Program-made: the position numbers and the translations under genes
Assembly (NCBI GenBank): GCA_905250025.1
Contig: CAJNOJ010000059.1
Location: 165,280-229,279 of the forward strand
Direction: 5' to 3'
Length of the DNA stretch: 64,000 bases
Source: Adineta ricciae
Lineage: Eukaryota; Rotifera; Eurotatoria; Adinetida; Adinetidae
The notes under the pieces: model-generated
What the model was told of the DNA's origin: nothing
Seen by the model: the letters and a program-made list of their open reading frames with translations, nothing else
The model's database searches: none
Part shown: one piece after another, positions 1 through 11,492 of the stretch
Position numbering within the stretch: position 1 is the first letter of the stretch
Layout: the number at the start of each line of letters is the position of its first letter

Positions 1-1901
1 AAATGTGTCTTAAATGATATTTCTTATAAGTGTACTTTGAGACCTGGATCACTTTTTTGTTATTCATATAAGAAGAAGAATTTAAAAAATAGACAAAAAA
101 ATCAAGATTGTGGAACTCTCTCAATAACAATATATTTGAGTAAAATAAGAAGAACAAACGATTTCCATCAGCAGTATATACTGATATCGATTTCTCTACA
201 GAATGCATAGGCTTCAGTACCATTTCTTATGGAAAGAACTTTTTTCTTGTACCTTTCCACTATTATCAATCGCTGGGAAAAACAAATACTTGAAATAATA
301 TTCGTCTTAGTTATTAAAGTACACGATAAATTGTATATACTGACGAAAAACAGCTATCGTCAGTATTCACACACTTCCTAATTGATAAGACAATGCATGA
401 CGCGAAAATAATAGCTCGAATAAGTCTTCATAGAACTGTCTCTTGTATCTCCATAATCTTGAAACTATATTCATCCAACAGCAAGTTCTTGATGACACTC
501 ACGTTTGTTTGGCTGGTTTTCATTATTACGATCAAAATCCAAGAATAAATTGAATAGATTTTTCACATTCATTTGTGATAAAATGGAATATTTCAAGTTT
601 GTTTTTCGACATATGATGGATTAAATAGACATGCACGAAACTCGAGCTGTAGGACCAAACTCCAATTTGAATCCAAGTTCGTACTATGAGACTTAGTCCA
701 AACTTCGAATTGAAGTTCCGCGACATACCTACCGATGTGACGACCGGTTATATTCAATATACTAGTGGTACAATACATAAGGCTGTGAGTTGCATTGCAG
801 GTAACCTGGATGAACAGCGAGATCAGAATTATCAGAAGTCAAGATAGAGCTATAGAAGCCAAATTGTATGAGACAGCTGCTCCCGATCATCATCAAAACT
901 TTGCGACAGGCACATGATCCATACTATTAATATACCTGTCGCTATAAACTTATTATTGATAAAAATGCTAGTGCGCGTTACATTTCGTCAAATAAAATAT
1001 CACTATTACCACTACTACCGGATGAATTGTTGGTGATATCGGTTGCAGGGTTCTCACAGACAAGGTGTTTCCCACCCATTGTCATCAGTTTACTTCAAAA
1101 TCAGATCTTCCATTAATTCTATGCAGCGAAAGTGCATACTGTCTTTTGAACATGCGTTGCTTGAACATCAACTGTTTGTTATGTTACTGTTACTGCGCGC
1201 AAAATGTCTTCTAATTGGGCGATCGTATGTACCAATGGTTGGTCTTGTTTCAAATCATTACACTTACACTCATGTCCATTCAGTTGTCAAGCCGGTAATC
1301 ATTTTCTGACGTACTTCTACAACTAACATCTGGAATTTTATCAGTGCCGTTCGATGTGGCACTTATATAAATATTGATCTTTCTGGTCGTTTAAATGCCG
1401 GCTTTGTGTTTCTGCGCTCGAATCGCTTGTTTACGAGTTTTCCTCTATACTGAATCGGCATTGCTACTACTGTCGTTGTAAGTTGTTTTCTCTAATAATA
1501 ATAATAATTAAGGCGCAGCGAATGATATTCGTTGCTTTCCTTTGTTACTCAGGAATGTACAACAAGCTCAAGTTACGATCTATATGAGTTGATCGATTGT
1601 CAATAACTGAAAGTTGTGCAGCACTGACAAAATTCGTCTTTTTCTTTTCAAACTTTCTCTATGCTAATTCCATTAACATACGCTTGAGACATTTCAAATT
1701 ACAGAAATATGAAATGAAAAAACAGAGAGTAAATAAACAAGCTTGTCGTGCATTTTCTTTTAAAATTTATTAAAGTACATCGTGCTGATGTTTTTTATGC
1801 TTATGCAATAACTCACGTTTAATCATTTGTTTTAATGAAAAAGTTTGCCTTGTAGGTATATGAATTCTTTTTATTGAATTGCCTTTCGGATCTCACCAGA
1901 T
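1..1901. other. no gene recognised
   Basis: I find no convincing coding exon on either strand. Open frames here are short (under 90 codons), lack recognisable motifs and are not joined by consistent splice signals. A short TAA microsatellite lies near 1494-1510. The last bases before 1902 contain a pyrimidine-rich acceptor (ending CAG at about 1899) that leads into the next feature. Confidence 0.6.
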
Positions 1902-3216
1902 ATGTATTCAATACGTCCTTATAGTTCGGAAAAACTTGAAATCGATTTACCCATGACAATGTACTCGGTTAAATCAGCCATTCAAAAAACAAAAGTAAGT
2001 CAGTATTTTTCTTCCGATTGAAGTGTGTTTATGGGCGCGGTTACTTTAATAAATCGAAGCGATTTGATACAGGTATATTGAACTCATATTTCGCCTTTCG
2101 TTTTCGTAGTTGTTTCGCTGTTGGACACAGAGATTGACTGGAATTGGAACTCAAGTATTCATCGTAATAATCAACGAATTGATCAATTAATTGATCTTTT
2201 CTATCGATGAAATCTAGATAACGTTCATAAAAATGGCATTGTCGCTGTTTTAAATTGAACATATCACGTTCGATTTCACGCATTTCGAGTAGACATGCAT
2301 CCAGCTCTCGAGCGAGATTCTCTTGTCGTTGAAGATCTTGATGAAGTTCTTCGTCGAAATCCGCTAAATGATCATCTGAAAGAATGTTATTCAGAACAGG
2401 TCCAAGTAGAATATCACGTTCTGGATCAGTAGTAGTCGAAATCGAATCGGTTGACGTCGGTTCGACAACTTTCGCCGACGAAATTAATACAGTTGAATGC
2501 GCTGGCGACGTATAAAGAAAATGGAAACGATTTAATAAACGACGAACATTGGTTAGATGTTCGAAGACAGTGAGTAGCGCAAGCATCAGATCTTCTCGTC
2601 AATGTCTGATTTCTCATATAGTTTCTCTATACCATCTGTTGCTTTTTCTTCTTCCAATATAATTACCATTTGATGACAATAACATAAAGCTTATTTTATC
2701 GCTTCATCGCTTATTTGTCTTGTTCTATTTTAATACTATAGCACTCCTCTTCTTTTTTTTTCTCTTTCAGTCATTATCACCGTCATCGATTAGTGATTCG
2801 TGAGTGAAAGAAATTGAACATCGACAAGATATTTTATTAGACAAACTCAATCATCTGTGTAATGAAATATGTTATTATCACAAATTGCAAGACAAAGCGC
2901 CACCACAACAAGTGATAGGACCCACTCGTGAAGAATTAGTTGCGCATGCATCACCGAAACAACTCTCAAAGAAAATTTGAAATCTCATTGAACAATTTCG
3001 TGATCGACTTTCAATTCGAACGTATAGCCGGCCATTCGCCATTACGTGAGTTTTCAATAATCAATCAACATCTCAACACATCGGCGTCGGCCAACAATCG
3101 ATTCTTAACTATTATCTGGGCCGACAATGATCATTTAGTTTTATTAACCCTTTCTACAACTGCTATTGACGGTTACTCCGCAAGTTTGATATTTGTAGCG
3201 GAGAAAGGAATAGAAT
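1902..3216 (+). pseudogene. AIMP2-like remnant (multisynthetase complex scaffold p38), broken
   Basis: AIMP2 is the scaffold of the cytosolic multi-tRNA-synthetase complex. Piece 1 (1902-1994) starts with ATG, encodes MYSIRPY... followed by a short run ending LPMTMYSV, and ends at a perfect GTAAGT donor. This matches the conserved AIMP2 N-terminus (M-Y-x-V-K-P-Y ... LPTCMY). Piece 2 starts after a strong TTTCAG at 2770 and encodes EHRQDILLDKLN, like the AIMP2 leucine-zipper segment, then IEQFRDRL, like its mid-domain helix. In-frame TGA codons lie at about 2801-2803 and 2978-2980, and a frame change occurs near 3045-3060, after which LTIIWADN resembles the family's LIW segment. The C-terminal GST-like domain is absent. 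I read it as a decayed copy. Assignment rests on remembered family motifs; a fast-diverging real gene with mis-read introns is the alternative. Confidence 0.5.
2041..2586 (-). CDS. hypothetical 181-aa coiled-coil protein, antisense between AIMP2-remnant pieces
   Basis: This is a single uninterrupted frame of 181 codons from ATG (2586) to stop at 2041. Residues 1-30 are hydrophobic-basic, 35-70 Ser/Thr/Asp-rich, and 75-150 a highly charged amphipathic stretch (EELHQDLQRQENLARELD, EMREIERDMFNLKQRQ, FIDRKDQLIDQFVDYYDEY) that should form a coiled coil. The end is basic (LRKRKAKYEF). An in-frame stop lies about 15 bases before the ATG. The helical part faintly recalls a bMERB/MICAL-type Rab-binding helix bundle, but I would not name it. 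It lies entirely between the two pieces of the plus-strand AIMP2-like remnant, that is, inside what was its first intron. The coding look (charged-residue periodicity, no stops) argues for a real gene, but I recognise no family. Confidence 0.5.
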   Translation of the reverse strand: MLALLTVFEHLTNVRRLLNRFHFLYTSPAHSTVLISSAKVVEPTSTDSISTTTDPERDILLGPVLNNILSDDHLADFDEELHQDLQRQENLARELDACLLEMREIERDMFNLKQRQCHFYERYLDFIDRKDQLIDQFVDYYDEYLSSNSSQSLCPTAKQLRKRKAKYEFNIPVSNRFDLLK

Positions 3217-3887
3217 GACATTTAGTGGAAGTTCAATCGTTATTTTTTGTTGTTCAAATACTCCCTCGCATTAAGTCTCCTTCGATTGTTTTTCTCGTCG
3301 ATTTCACTTCAAAATCGTAGTGAAAAGAAAACAACAAAAAGTAACGAAAGAAGAAAAAAACGAGTAGTAATGAGAATCTAAGAGTGAAACACAAATAACT
3401 TATTGTCATATTCAAGACGCGCAAGCATGCGTGTACGTGTATGTGCTGACGACATTACTAACGAGTATGTTTACATAGATTGTGATACTACTGCATCAAA
3501 GACGAGAGACGTAAGAAAAAAAGGACGAAAAGAATAGAAAAAAATACATCGATCCTCACAGACTTTTCTATCGCTATTTGTTGCATAGTAAGCTTCGTTC
3601 TGTTCTTTTTCTTTCTCAGTACCAGGATAGACCAGAAGCGTAAAAAACGAGGAAAGAAAACTTGCCGTATATTCCAGAGGTCTCGGTACTCTTTCTTTTT
3701 CTTCCTAAGAAACCGAGATCATGGGAAAATAAACTTGAAATCTTTTCTTCTGTCTAATGATCTATTTTTTGTTTGTCATGTGTCTATGATTGGCATACGA
3801 GTTTATGAAATGGTTTTTTTGCGTTTTACAACTGTCAAATATCAGCAGACGTACTAACCAACTTTATACTTCGTTTTGCTTTTGTAG
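3217..3887. other. intergenic / upstream region of adenylosuccinate lyase
   Basis: No exon is supported. The region is A/T- and AAGAAA-rich. Its last bases (about 3868-3887) are a T-rich tract ending in GTAG directly abutting the ATG of the next gene, i.e. a 3' splice acceptor for a leader exon or a trans-spliced leader. Confidence 0.6.
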
Positions 3888-6553
3888 ATGTCGGATTCAA
3901 CAACAACGACAAGTGAGAGCCAAAAAATTTCCACGATATCGGATTTAACTAATGTCACGCAAACCAACACGACTGAACAACAGCAAGCAACAAGAAGTGC
4001 TCGTTCGTCGATTTTGCTAAATGGACCTAGTATGAAAGATCAATCTTCATCATCATTCATCGTATCTCTCGATGATCGTTCAAAATATCGCTCACCATTA
4101 GTTTCGCGCTATGCATCCGTCGAGATGAGCTATAATTTCAGTGAAATGAAGAAGTTCTCGACATGGCGTCGACTTTGGTTTTGGCTAGCAAAGTGCCAAA
4201 AGGTATTTCACTGATAGATATATTTTTTCGTGTTTACCTTCATCCCATTTGACATTTTCGCAGCAACTCGGCTTGGATATTACTGATGAACAATTAGATG
4301 AAATGGAAAGAAACTTAAACAATATTGATTTTGATGTAGCAGAAGCAGAAGAACGTCGACGACGACATGATGTCATGGCACATGTACACACATTTGCTCG
4401 TTGTTGTCCAAAAGCATCACCAATCATTCATCTTGGCGCAACATCAGCTTTCGTTGGAGACAATGCTGTATGATTGTTTGCTCCTGAATTCTTCTTGTTT
4501 CATCGTTTCAATCTAGGATTTAATCGTCATGAGAGATGCATTTGACATTCTGATTGTCAAAGTAAGGGACAAATATTTACTATCGTTCGGCACTTTCCAT
4601 TGATCTAGCTTGTACGGTGTATAAACCGTCTATCCCAATTTGCACAAGAATACGCCTGTTTGCCAACGCTTGGTTATACACATATGCAGTATGTTATTCA
4701 TCTAGTTCTCTTTTTTTTTCTTCTAAAGTTCTTGTCGACTAATGACTGGTCCTCTTGTGAGAAAGAGATCGATGTACTTGAGAAATTATTAGAAAAGAAC
4801 TGTCATGGCAGTTGTGACACTCCAGATTGATTCAAGTATTGTAGACACGAAAGCTTGATGCATATCTAAGATTTTCATTTAGTCAGCGGTTCTTTTTTTT
4901 CCAGAATATTTTATCAGGACGGAGAAAAAAAACAACGATCATAAATTAGCTTGGTTAGAGCTCCGAATGTTTTCGATGTAGAATATCACGTTTCATCAAA
5001 TAAACAATCGTTTTTTTTTTATATGAGAAACCTTGTTACTATTCACTGACTGAATACCGTTCGATGTTTTTATCCATGAAGGAAGGAAAAGAACCGATGG
5101 TATCACGTTTTCTCTTTGTTTTGCGTGATAAGGCCTGCACAATTAACAACGGTTGGAAAACGAGCATGTATTTGGATACAAGATCTACTGATGGATTTGA
5201 AGAATTTCGATCGAGTAAAGAGACAACTGAAATTTCGCGGTGTGAAAGGTACGACTGGTACACAAGCATCGTTTCTTCAATTATTCAATGGTGATCATTC
5301 GAAAGTAAGGAAGAATGTTGCTCACAAAGCAATTTTCATATCGATTTTGCACAATAGGTGGAAGATCTCGATCGAATGGTCACTGAAATGGCTGGCTTTG
5401 CGAAGTTAGTTTTTTTTAGCTTGTATTGAATCGCTCATTTAACTCGATCTGGATCTAGAGCATTTATTATTTGTGGTCAGACATATACTCGTAAACTCGA
5501 TGCTGAAGTTGTCAGTGTTCTCGCCGGTTTTGGCGGTTCTATTCATAAGGTTTATTGATTGCAATCTAATTGTTCGTATGAACTCTGCCGATTTATTCTT
5601 TAGATGTGCACTGATATTCGTTTATTAGCTAGTTTGAAAGAAATAGAAGAACCATTCGAAATTGAACAAATCGGTACGCAGATGTCGGATTCTCACCAAA
5701 ACTTTACGTCGTTTGCTTTGTTATCAATAGGATCCAGTGCTATGCCTTATAAACGTAATCCAATGAGATGCGAACGATGCTGTTCACTTGCACGTCATTT
5801 AATGACATTAATTAATGATCCACTTGGTACACATTCTGTTCAATGGATGGAACGAACATTGGACGACAGCGCTAACAAGTAAGGAGAAAAAACGAAATGA
5901 ATATGGAATGCATCAGTGAAGATATTCGTACTATTTAGACGTATTTGCATTCCGGAGGCTTTTCTAACTGCTGATATTATTCTATTCACATTACAAAATA
6001 TTTCCGAAGGTCTTGTTGTTTATCCTAAAGTAATTCGAAAGTAGACTAAGAAAGAATTCTACCTGATCCTTTCTTTGCAAAATTAGGTTATTGACAAGCA
6101 TATAAGACAAGAATTACCATTCATGGCTACAGAGAATATTATTATGGCTATGGTAATAATTGAATTTGGTCTTTGCATATTGAATACAATAACTTATCTT
6201 AGGTTTCTGCGGGTGGTAATCGACAAGAATGCCACGAAAAGATTCGTACTCTATCACAAAAGGCAGCGGAACGTGTAAAAATCGACGGTTTAGACAATGA
6301 TCTCGTCGAACGTGTGAAAAACGATGCGTATTTCGCCCCTATTGTCAACAAACTCGATGTTCTTCTCGATGCGAAAACATTCATTGGTCGAGCACCCGAA
6401 CAAGTATAACAAAAAAGAACTTTTTCCAAACCAATCTCATTCACTTTCTTCTACTTCGATTAGGTTTATGAATTCATTTCACGTGAAGTCGAACCAACAT
6501 TAAAGAACTTTTCAAGTATTATCCCACACAAACCAGCTGACCTAGCCGTTTGA
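3888..6553 (+). CDS. ADSL: adenylosuccinate lyase (about 13 exons)
   Basis: This cytosolic enzyme of purine synthesis cleaves SAICAR and adenylosuccinate, releasing fumarate. Exon 1 (3888-4202) has a Ser/Thr-rich leader, then [11 protein letters not shown] and [10 protein letters not shown]. Later exons give [36 protein letters not shown] and [17 protein letters not shown]. The fumarase/lyase superfamily signature [12 protein letters not shown] lies at about 5733-5768, followed by [14 protein letters not shown]. The C-terminal part has [15 protein letters not shown] and AGGNRQ. Family motifs appear in the correct order with no break. Introns are 45-65 bp, except one of 444 bp (4689-5132), which holds no nested frame. 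Start: the ATG follows a GTAG acceptor with no coding exon upstream. It encodes one intact full-length enzyme. Confidence 0.95.
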
Positions 6554-6985
6554 ATTCAACGCATTTATCATCGACAAACAAACTATTGTTTTACCTCAAT
6601 ATCTTACTATATCGTTTTTTGTTTACTCTTCAACATTTTGTTGTATATGTCGAAAAAGTGTTGCATTTTTCTTTTCATAGGACTAGTCGTTTTAGTTGAA
6701 CAAAAAATAACACGCACATGTGAGGAAAAAAACAAAAGAATAGTGGAGAGAAACGAGTCTTTATGTGTATACATAGTATTTTTTATATAGTGTCCCTGGT
6801 TACTTTAACTATACGAAACAAAATTACGTTTTTCTGTTCTTCGATTCTAATCTATGTATGGCTTTTTTGCTACAAAGCATTTTGTATTTATATTGATTGA
6901 AATCAATAGATAAAAATGTATGAAAACATTGTCTTTATTTCGATCTATTTCACCTAACAAGAAAATTTACATAGGACATCTGAGT
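6554..6985. other. convergent 3' intergenic spacer
   Basis: This is the 3' flank between adenylosuccinate lyase (+) and the NSE2 gene (-), whose stop codons face each other. It is A/T-rich with several possible AATAAA-like polyadenylation signals. No coding feature is seen. Confidence 0.6.
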
Positions 6986-8013
6986 TTAGGCATGAATAAG
7001 CTCTTTTTCATGAAGAATATTATCACAACCAGAGTATGGACATTTAACTGGACGTTTGGATTTACTTTTCTCAGCAATGTATTTCAACACCGCTGTCTTC
7101 TCGTATTTGTGTTTGCATTTCTTATTTTGCACAGGTTCAACAAACTCTGTTTGTGTCAATGGACATTTGTTCGAGGTAACTTGATCGACGATATCAACAT
7201 CATCATTTCCATCTAGATGAATGTGTATCTTTTGGTATTAAACAATGTCTCTGCCCTTACTTTCCATCTTAGAAATACAATCGGCAAAGTCAGCATAGCG
7301 ATTGTCAGAGTCAAGATTGAATGTGTTGAGATCTGGTTGTTTGATTAAGACTTTGTGAATTTGATTTTGTAATTTTTCTAAACTTTCGCTTGTCAATGCA
7401 GATATTTCGATTTGTTCATCAACTTGTGATTCGTCAATTTCCATCTCGTCTTCACTATCATCTTCTTCATCGTCCGAGTTCGAATGACGAACTTTCTTTT
7501 GCTTTTCATTCTGTTTATCGACTAATTTCGTCTAAACATTAGCGAAGGAAAATAGCAACATTTTGCGATAAAATCTAAGTTTGTCGTGTCTCGAGGGAAA
7601 AACGACAGGAAATTGGTTAATTCGGCATCAATTCTGCAGGCATTAACAATAAAAAAACAACTCCGTCCCGGTTTTTTTTACCTTTTTTAATTGAGTTCGA
7701 GCTTCTTTTATACATTTTGTCGCCTTTTCTTCCACGTCGTTAACACGCACAGCAATCTTCATCAGAGCATCGACATACTTCTGACTTTCTAAACTCGAAA
7801 ATCAAACAGCAAGCAATGTTTCTATTGAAACTAACCAGGACATTCTTGCATTTCTTGAGCAACACTTGTCAAAGTGGCAATCTGTTTTTCAATCATAGGA
7901 AATATGTCAGACCAGAGATTAATAGCTTGATCGATTTCTGTGTAATCAATCGCGGAAGCATCTGTTGTTGGAAGGATAAACGATGAGGAATTAGTTGTCA
8001 TTGTTCCTGACAT
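6986..8013 (-). CDS. NSMCE2: SMC5/6 complex SUMO E3 ligase NSE2/MMS21
   Basis: NSE2 is the SP-RING SUMO ligase subunit of the SMC5/6 DNA-repair complex in the nucleus. Four exons read on the minus strand give a protein of about 255 residues. The N-terminal half is helical and charged (DVEEKATKCIKEARTQL), as expected for the coiled-coil arm that docks on SMC5, followed by an acidic patch (SDDEEDDSEDEMEIDE). The last exon (about 7215-6986) encodes the SP-RING: NKCPLTQTEFVEPVQNKKCK, then HKYEKTAVLKYI and CPYSGCDNIL, with the C/C-x-H/C-x4-C ligands all present. Splicing the third exon at GAAA|GTAAGG brings the RING into frame. The start at 8013 is the first ATG with a good context; an in-frame ATT/ATG-like extension to 8037 is possible. 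It is head-to-head with the palmitoyltransferase gene (about 300 bp between starts). Confidence 0.88.
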
Positions 8014-8321
8014 ATTGTTTCTCAATGAAAGAATCAAACGGAAAAATAATATTAAGTTTCAATTTCCTGTTCGAATACATCAACAGCAAATCGTAGAATA
8101 TGATAGAGGTCGCTGCATGAGAAACGCTACTTGTCGCGAAGAAATGTTCGTTGATAGTGGCGTCATTTTTACTATTCAACATTTCGATTATGTTTTCTAT
8201 TTGACTTCGGCTTATGAGGTCTTCTCTTTTCGTCGCCAGTGAAAATCATTCAACGCCTATTAGATTGAGATTTTACCTTTCTATCTGTCGAGTATGATGC
8301 TGTACTGTCAGTTGTAACACT

Positions 8322-10885
8322 ATGGTGAAGAATTGGGAGGTTCGTGAGAGTCATATTTTTGACAGTTGGATAAAATTGATGTTATAATTTGTCAAATAGA
8401 TCATCGAAAGTAAAAATCGGTTCTATTGCGATGGACGATGTTTAACTGGTCGTGATATTGGCATTTTTATATTTGCACTTATCTTGATCAGTATTACATC
8501 AGGGCTGTTCTTTGGTTTCGAGTAAAGATTTTCTTCTCACTTACAGTTCAATAATTCTTCTCTTTTTAGTTGTCCATATCTGACCTATCGACTAGGTCCA
8601 TTTGTACCAGTTATTGCTGCTATTTTATATCTTAGTACGATCTGTTTTATTTTTCGTACTGCCTGCTCTGATCCAGGTATCCTTCCACGTGCTACATCTG
8701 ATGAAGTTCAATACCTCGAACGATCAAGTATGAAAAACTTCGCTTCGGACTGCTCACTCCCTCTCGTGTTTAACAGATATCTCCAACAGTCCACAGAGTG
8801 TTGCCTTGCCCGGCCGCACTATCGAAGTTCAAATGCATACTGGCCATGTGATTCAATTAAAATTTTGCTCAACATGTAAAATCTTTCGACCACCACGTGT
8901 TTCGCATTGTTCCCTATGTGATGCGTGCATTGGTAAGTGAAAAATACATTTTAATCAAGTAATGACAAGTCTTGAAGCGAAAGAAGAACATGTGTTGTTA
9001 AAATTTCTTTCTGCTTTCTGGTCTGTCGGTGTTTATAGTAATAATAACAACAATAACAACATACCAGACAGAGGCCAATGAGTACGATGATGAAACTCAT
9101 GTAGAAAAGTAAAGAATATTTGCGAGACTTATGTTCACAGATGACATAATGCTTTTCTTGACAGTTCCGTTGGATTAGACAAAACTTCTTTTCTAATTGC
9201 TGATACATTAAAATCCAGCATTGACTTTTGTCGCTATCAAACTGTGAACATCGGATTTGATTATTGACGTCTGTGTCGTCGACATGAATCCATATCTGTC
9301 GACTAGTTTTATTCTCTTTCGATAATAATATTAGAATTAAATCAAATCGAATTCGATTTGTAAATGAAATCAATTGAAAATGATTCGATTGTCGAGAGCA
9401 TTCTTGGATCGCTTTGGACTAATCAGAAAGTTTTAGTCTATCAGCATAGTAAAATATTCAATGTACTTGAGTAATTGCATTAGTATTTGATAAAAAATAC
9501 GATTGAGCAGTCGGAGATGATGAATAACTTGAAATTAGACAAACGAAAAGAATAATTAGGAAATACATACTAAAATGCGCTTTTTTTTCCTATTTTTAGC
9601 AAATTTTGATCATCATTGGTATGTAGAAGATCGTTTTCTATTGACAATTTGAATGTATAATCACCGTTTTAGTCCATGGGTTGGAAATTGCGTTGGTTTA
9701 CGAAATTACCGTTATTTTTATTTATTCCTATTTTCATTATCAATTCTATGTGTTTATATATTAGCTTTTAATATTATCAATATTGTTTTACGTAAGTTTA
9801 ATCTACTCTCCCTGTCAAAACGAGGTTCGACATGAGTTGAAATGAACGATCTAGAAGGTTTTCATGGGCACCTGACAGAGCAAATGTATGTCTGTATTTT
9901 TAATTCATGATGAATAGTTCTCACCGTTTTATCGCTTCGCTCGATCGACTTAAAAGACAGGCTTTAGATAAGCTCTTTATTCTAAGTAATCCGATCATTG
10001 TCTAACAATGATATTTCATTCGGAAAACGAAAGGAGATTTGTTATTAGTATGTTGTCGAATACAATTCGACGAAGTTTCTGCCATAAAACATCAATAAAG
10101 CTAGACATACTAAGATCTATAGAGTAAATGTATATGAGTTTTTGCTTGATGAAGATAGAAGAATTGCGTGTTGTGCACGCTTCGATTGACCGACAAATTC
10201 ATAAGGTATTTTTGGATGATGAACATCAGCGAATTGAAATAAACTTTCGATTGATAATTAGGTGCACAAGATAAACCATCATTTGCTGATGCTATTCGTG
10301 ACACGCCAGCAACAGTAGTGCAGGCATTAATTTGTTTCTTTTCCATCTGGTCCGTTGTCGGTCTTTGGGGATATCATACATATTTAATCTGTCGCAGTGT
10401 AACAACTAATGAGGATGTAAGTTTCATCAGGAACGAAACAGAACCATTTGTAGGAGAATAAGGTTGTTCGTTTTCTGTAGATAAAAGACACATGGGGTTC
10501 AACTCATCGTGGAGTAACAATGAAAAACCCTTTTTCAAGAGGAAATCCATGTCTGAATTGTTTTGCTGCATTATGTGGACCATTACCACCAAGTTTTCTC
10601 AATCTTCGAATGGTCGCTACACCTGATAATCACAATTTTATGTCCATGAATATGGTTTCCAGTCGAGCATTCAATCCTGATAATGCTGATGACATCTTAC
10701 GATACCAAATTGACGAACCTGGGCACATGAACAATTACGTAAGAAAATCATTCTTATTTGCCAACAATTGAATGTCGTTTGATCTCTTCTAGCAAGTCTA
10801 TTCCGCTGTAGAATATCCATATTCTGAACGTCGACAACAACAACAACAATCACAAGCACAATATCCACCGTGTGATTATGTATAA
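8322..10885 (+). CDS. DHHC palmitoyltransferase, ZDHHC9/14/18 type
   Basis: This Golgi/ER-type multipass protein S-acyltransferase starts with a 6-codon exon (MVKNWE). Exon 2 encodes [10 protein letters not shown] and the first TM. The cysteine-rich domain reads [20 protein letters not shown], then CDACIANFDHHCPWVGNC. The catalytic DHHC codons are split, with the Cys codon straddling an intron near 9620-9655. A TTxE motif (TTNED, near 10405) and NPFSRGN, followed by CGPLPPS, place it in the ZDHHC9/14/18 clade, which acts on Ras-type substrates in vertebrates. Four TMs are recognisable. The end is Gln-rich and closes at DYV-stop. Two introns are long: 8933-9599, which contains a complete antisense gene, and about 9793-10260. 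The reading frame is intact throughout. Confidence 0.92.
8951..9568 (-). CDS. C-type-lectin-like single-pass membrane protein nested in a palmitoyltransferase intron
   Basis: Exon 1 starts at ATG 9568 and encodes a signal peptide ([16 protein letters not shown]) plus a short Ser/Gln spacer. A roughly 46-bp GT...TTAG intron (near 9385-9430) follows. Exon 2 encodes about 160 residues: [33 protein letters not shown], then four cysteines ending [13 protein letters not shown]. The pattern (A-x2-EC helix, a WIH strand, closing C...C pair) is that of a short C-type-lectin-like domain. A TM of about 24 residues ([20 protein letters not shown]) and a basic cytoplasmic tail follow. The predicted topology is type I. 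The calcium-site EPN/WND motifs are not evident, so sugar binding is doubtful. The whole gene fits within intron 8933-9599 of the host, antisense to it. Confidence 0.68.
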
Positions 10886-11492
10886 CGTGTCATATGTTCG
10901 GTTTTTTTCTTCTTCTTATTTTTCTCTCTGTGTGAATATTTCTATTTCCTACTAAAATGATAAACATGCTTGGCTGTTTCTTGCAAATCAAAGAAGAAAG
11001 AAACGATAGTTTCAAACATTGCGACATTTTCCTCGAATATGCATTATTCTTAGTCACGCACACTAATTAGTATGTGTAATGAAACGTACGGTGACGTATA
11101 AAAGCATGTGCGAGCAATATGATGAAGGTGTTTTATGTCAAATTCGTCTCATTAAATGTAGATCAAATGAATACGATTGGGTAGATTTGCAAACGAGCAG
11201 TTTCGAATAGATTGAAGTTTATTTTTTAACGAGACGAAACGAGAACAGTAACACAATGGTTTGTCTTCATTTGTGCATTGAGGAAGTACTCGAAAGTAGA
11301 ATATTGAAGTGACTAAAACTAAATCAATTTAGAGATTCGCAAAAGAAATCGATACGTAACTTGAGTGTGTTCAATCATACTCAAATATCACAATGAACGA
11401 AGAGAAAAATCCTCTATAAATACATTTGCACAACAAGAAAATCTTTCTTACAACCGGTTTTCTATTTGACAAACACTTTATTCGTCGCCAGT
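10886..11492. other. intergenic region
   Basis: This holds the 3' flank of the palmitoyltransferase gene and the upstream region of the small secreted-peptide gene. Apart from the TATA element noted separately, no feature is supported. Confidence 0.6.
11412..11421 (+). promoter_or_regulatory. TATA box of the small secreted-peptide gene
   Basis: CTATAAATAC lies about 75 bp upstream of the ATG at 11493, leaving room for a 5' UTR of about 45-50 bases if transcription starts some 30 bases downstream. It is one of the clearest TATA elements in the window. Confidence 0.5.

Noticed and set aside
1043..1309. 88-codon plus-strand open frame near the window start
   Set aside because: No motif, no splice partners, composition like surrounding A/T-rich DNA; no evidence of coding.
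4976..4995. Short shared string (TAGAATATCACGTT) at about 2407, about 4978 and, on the minus strand, about 51330
   Set aside because: Considered as a dispersed regulatory repeat. The flanks do not match, one copy lies in coding sequence, and matches of this length are expected in A/T-rich DNA.
4689..5132. Longer intron of adenylosuccinate lyase as a host for another nested gene
   Set aside because: No open frame with splice or domain support on either strand; only T-rich tracts.
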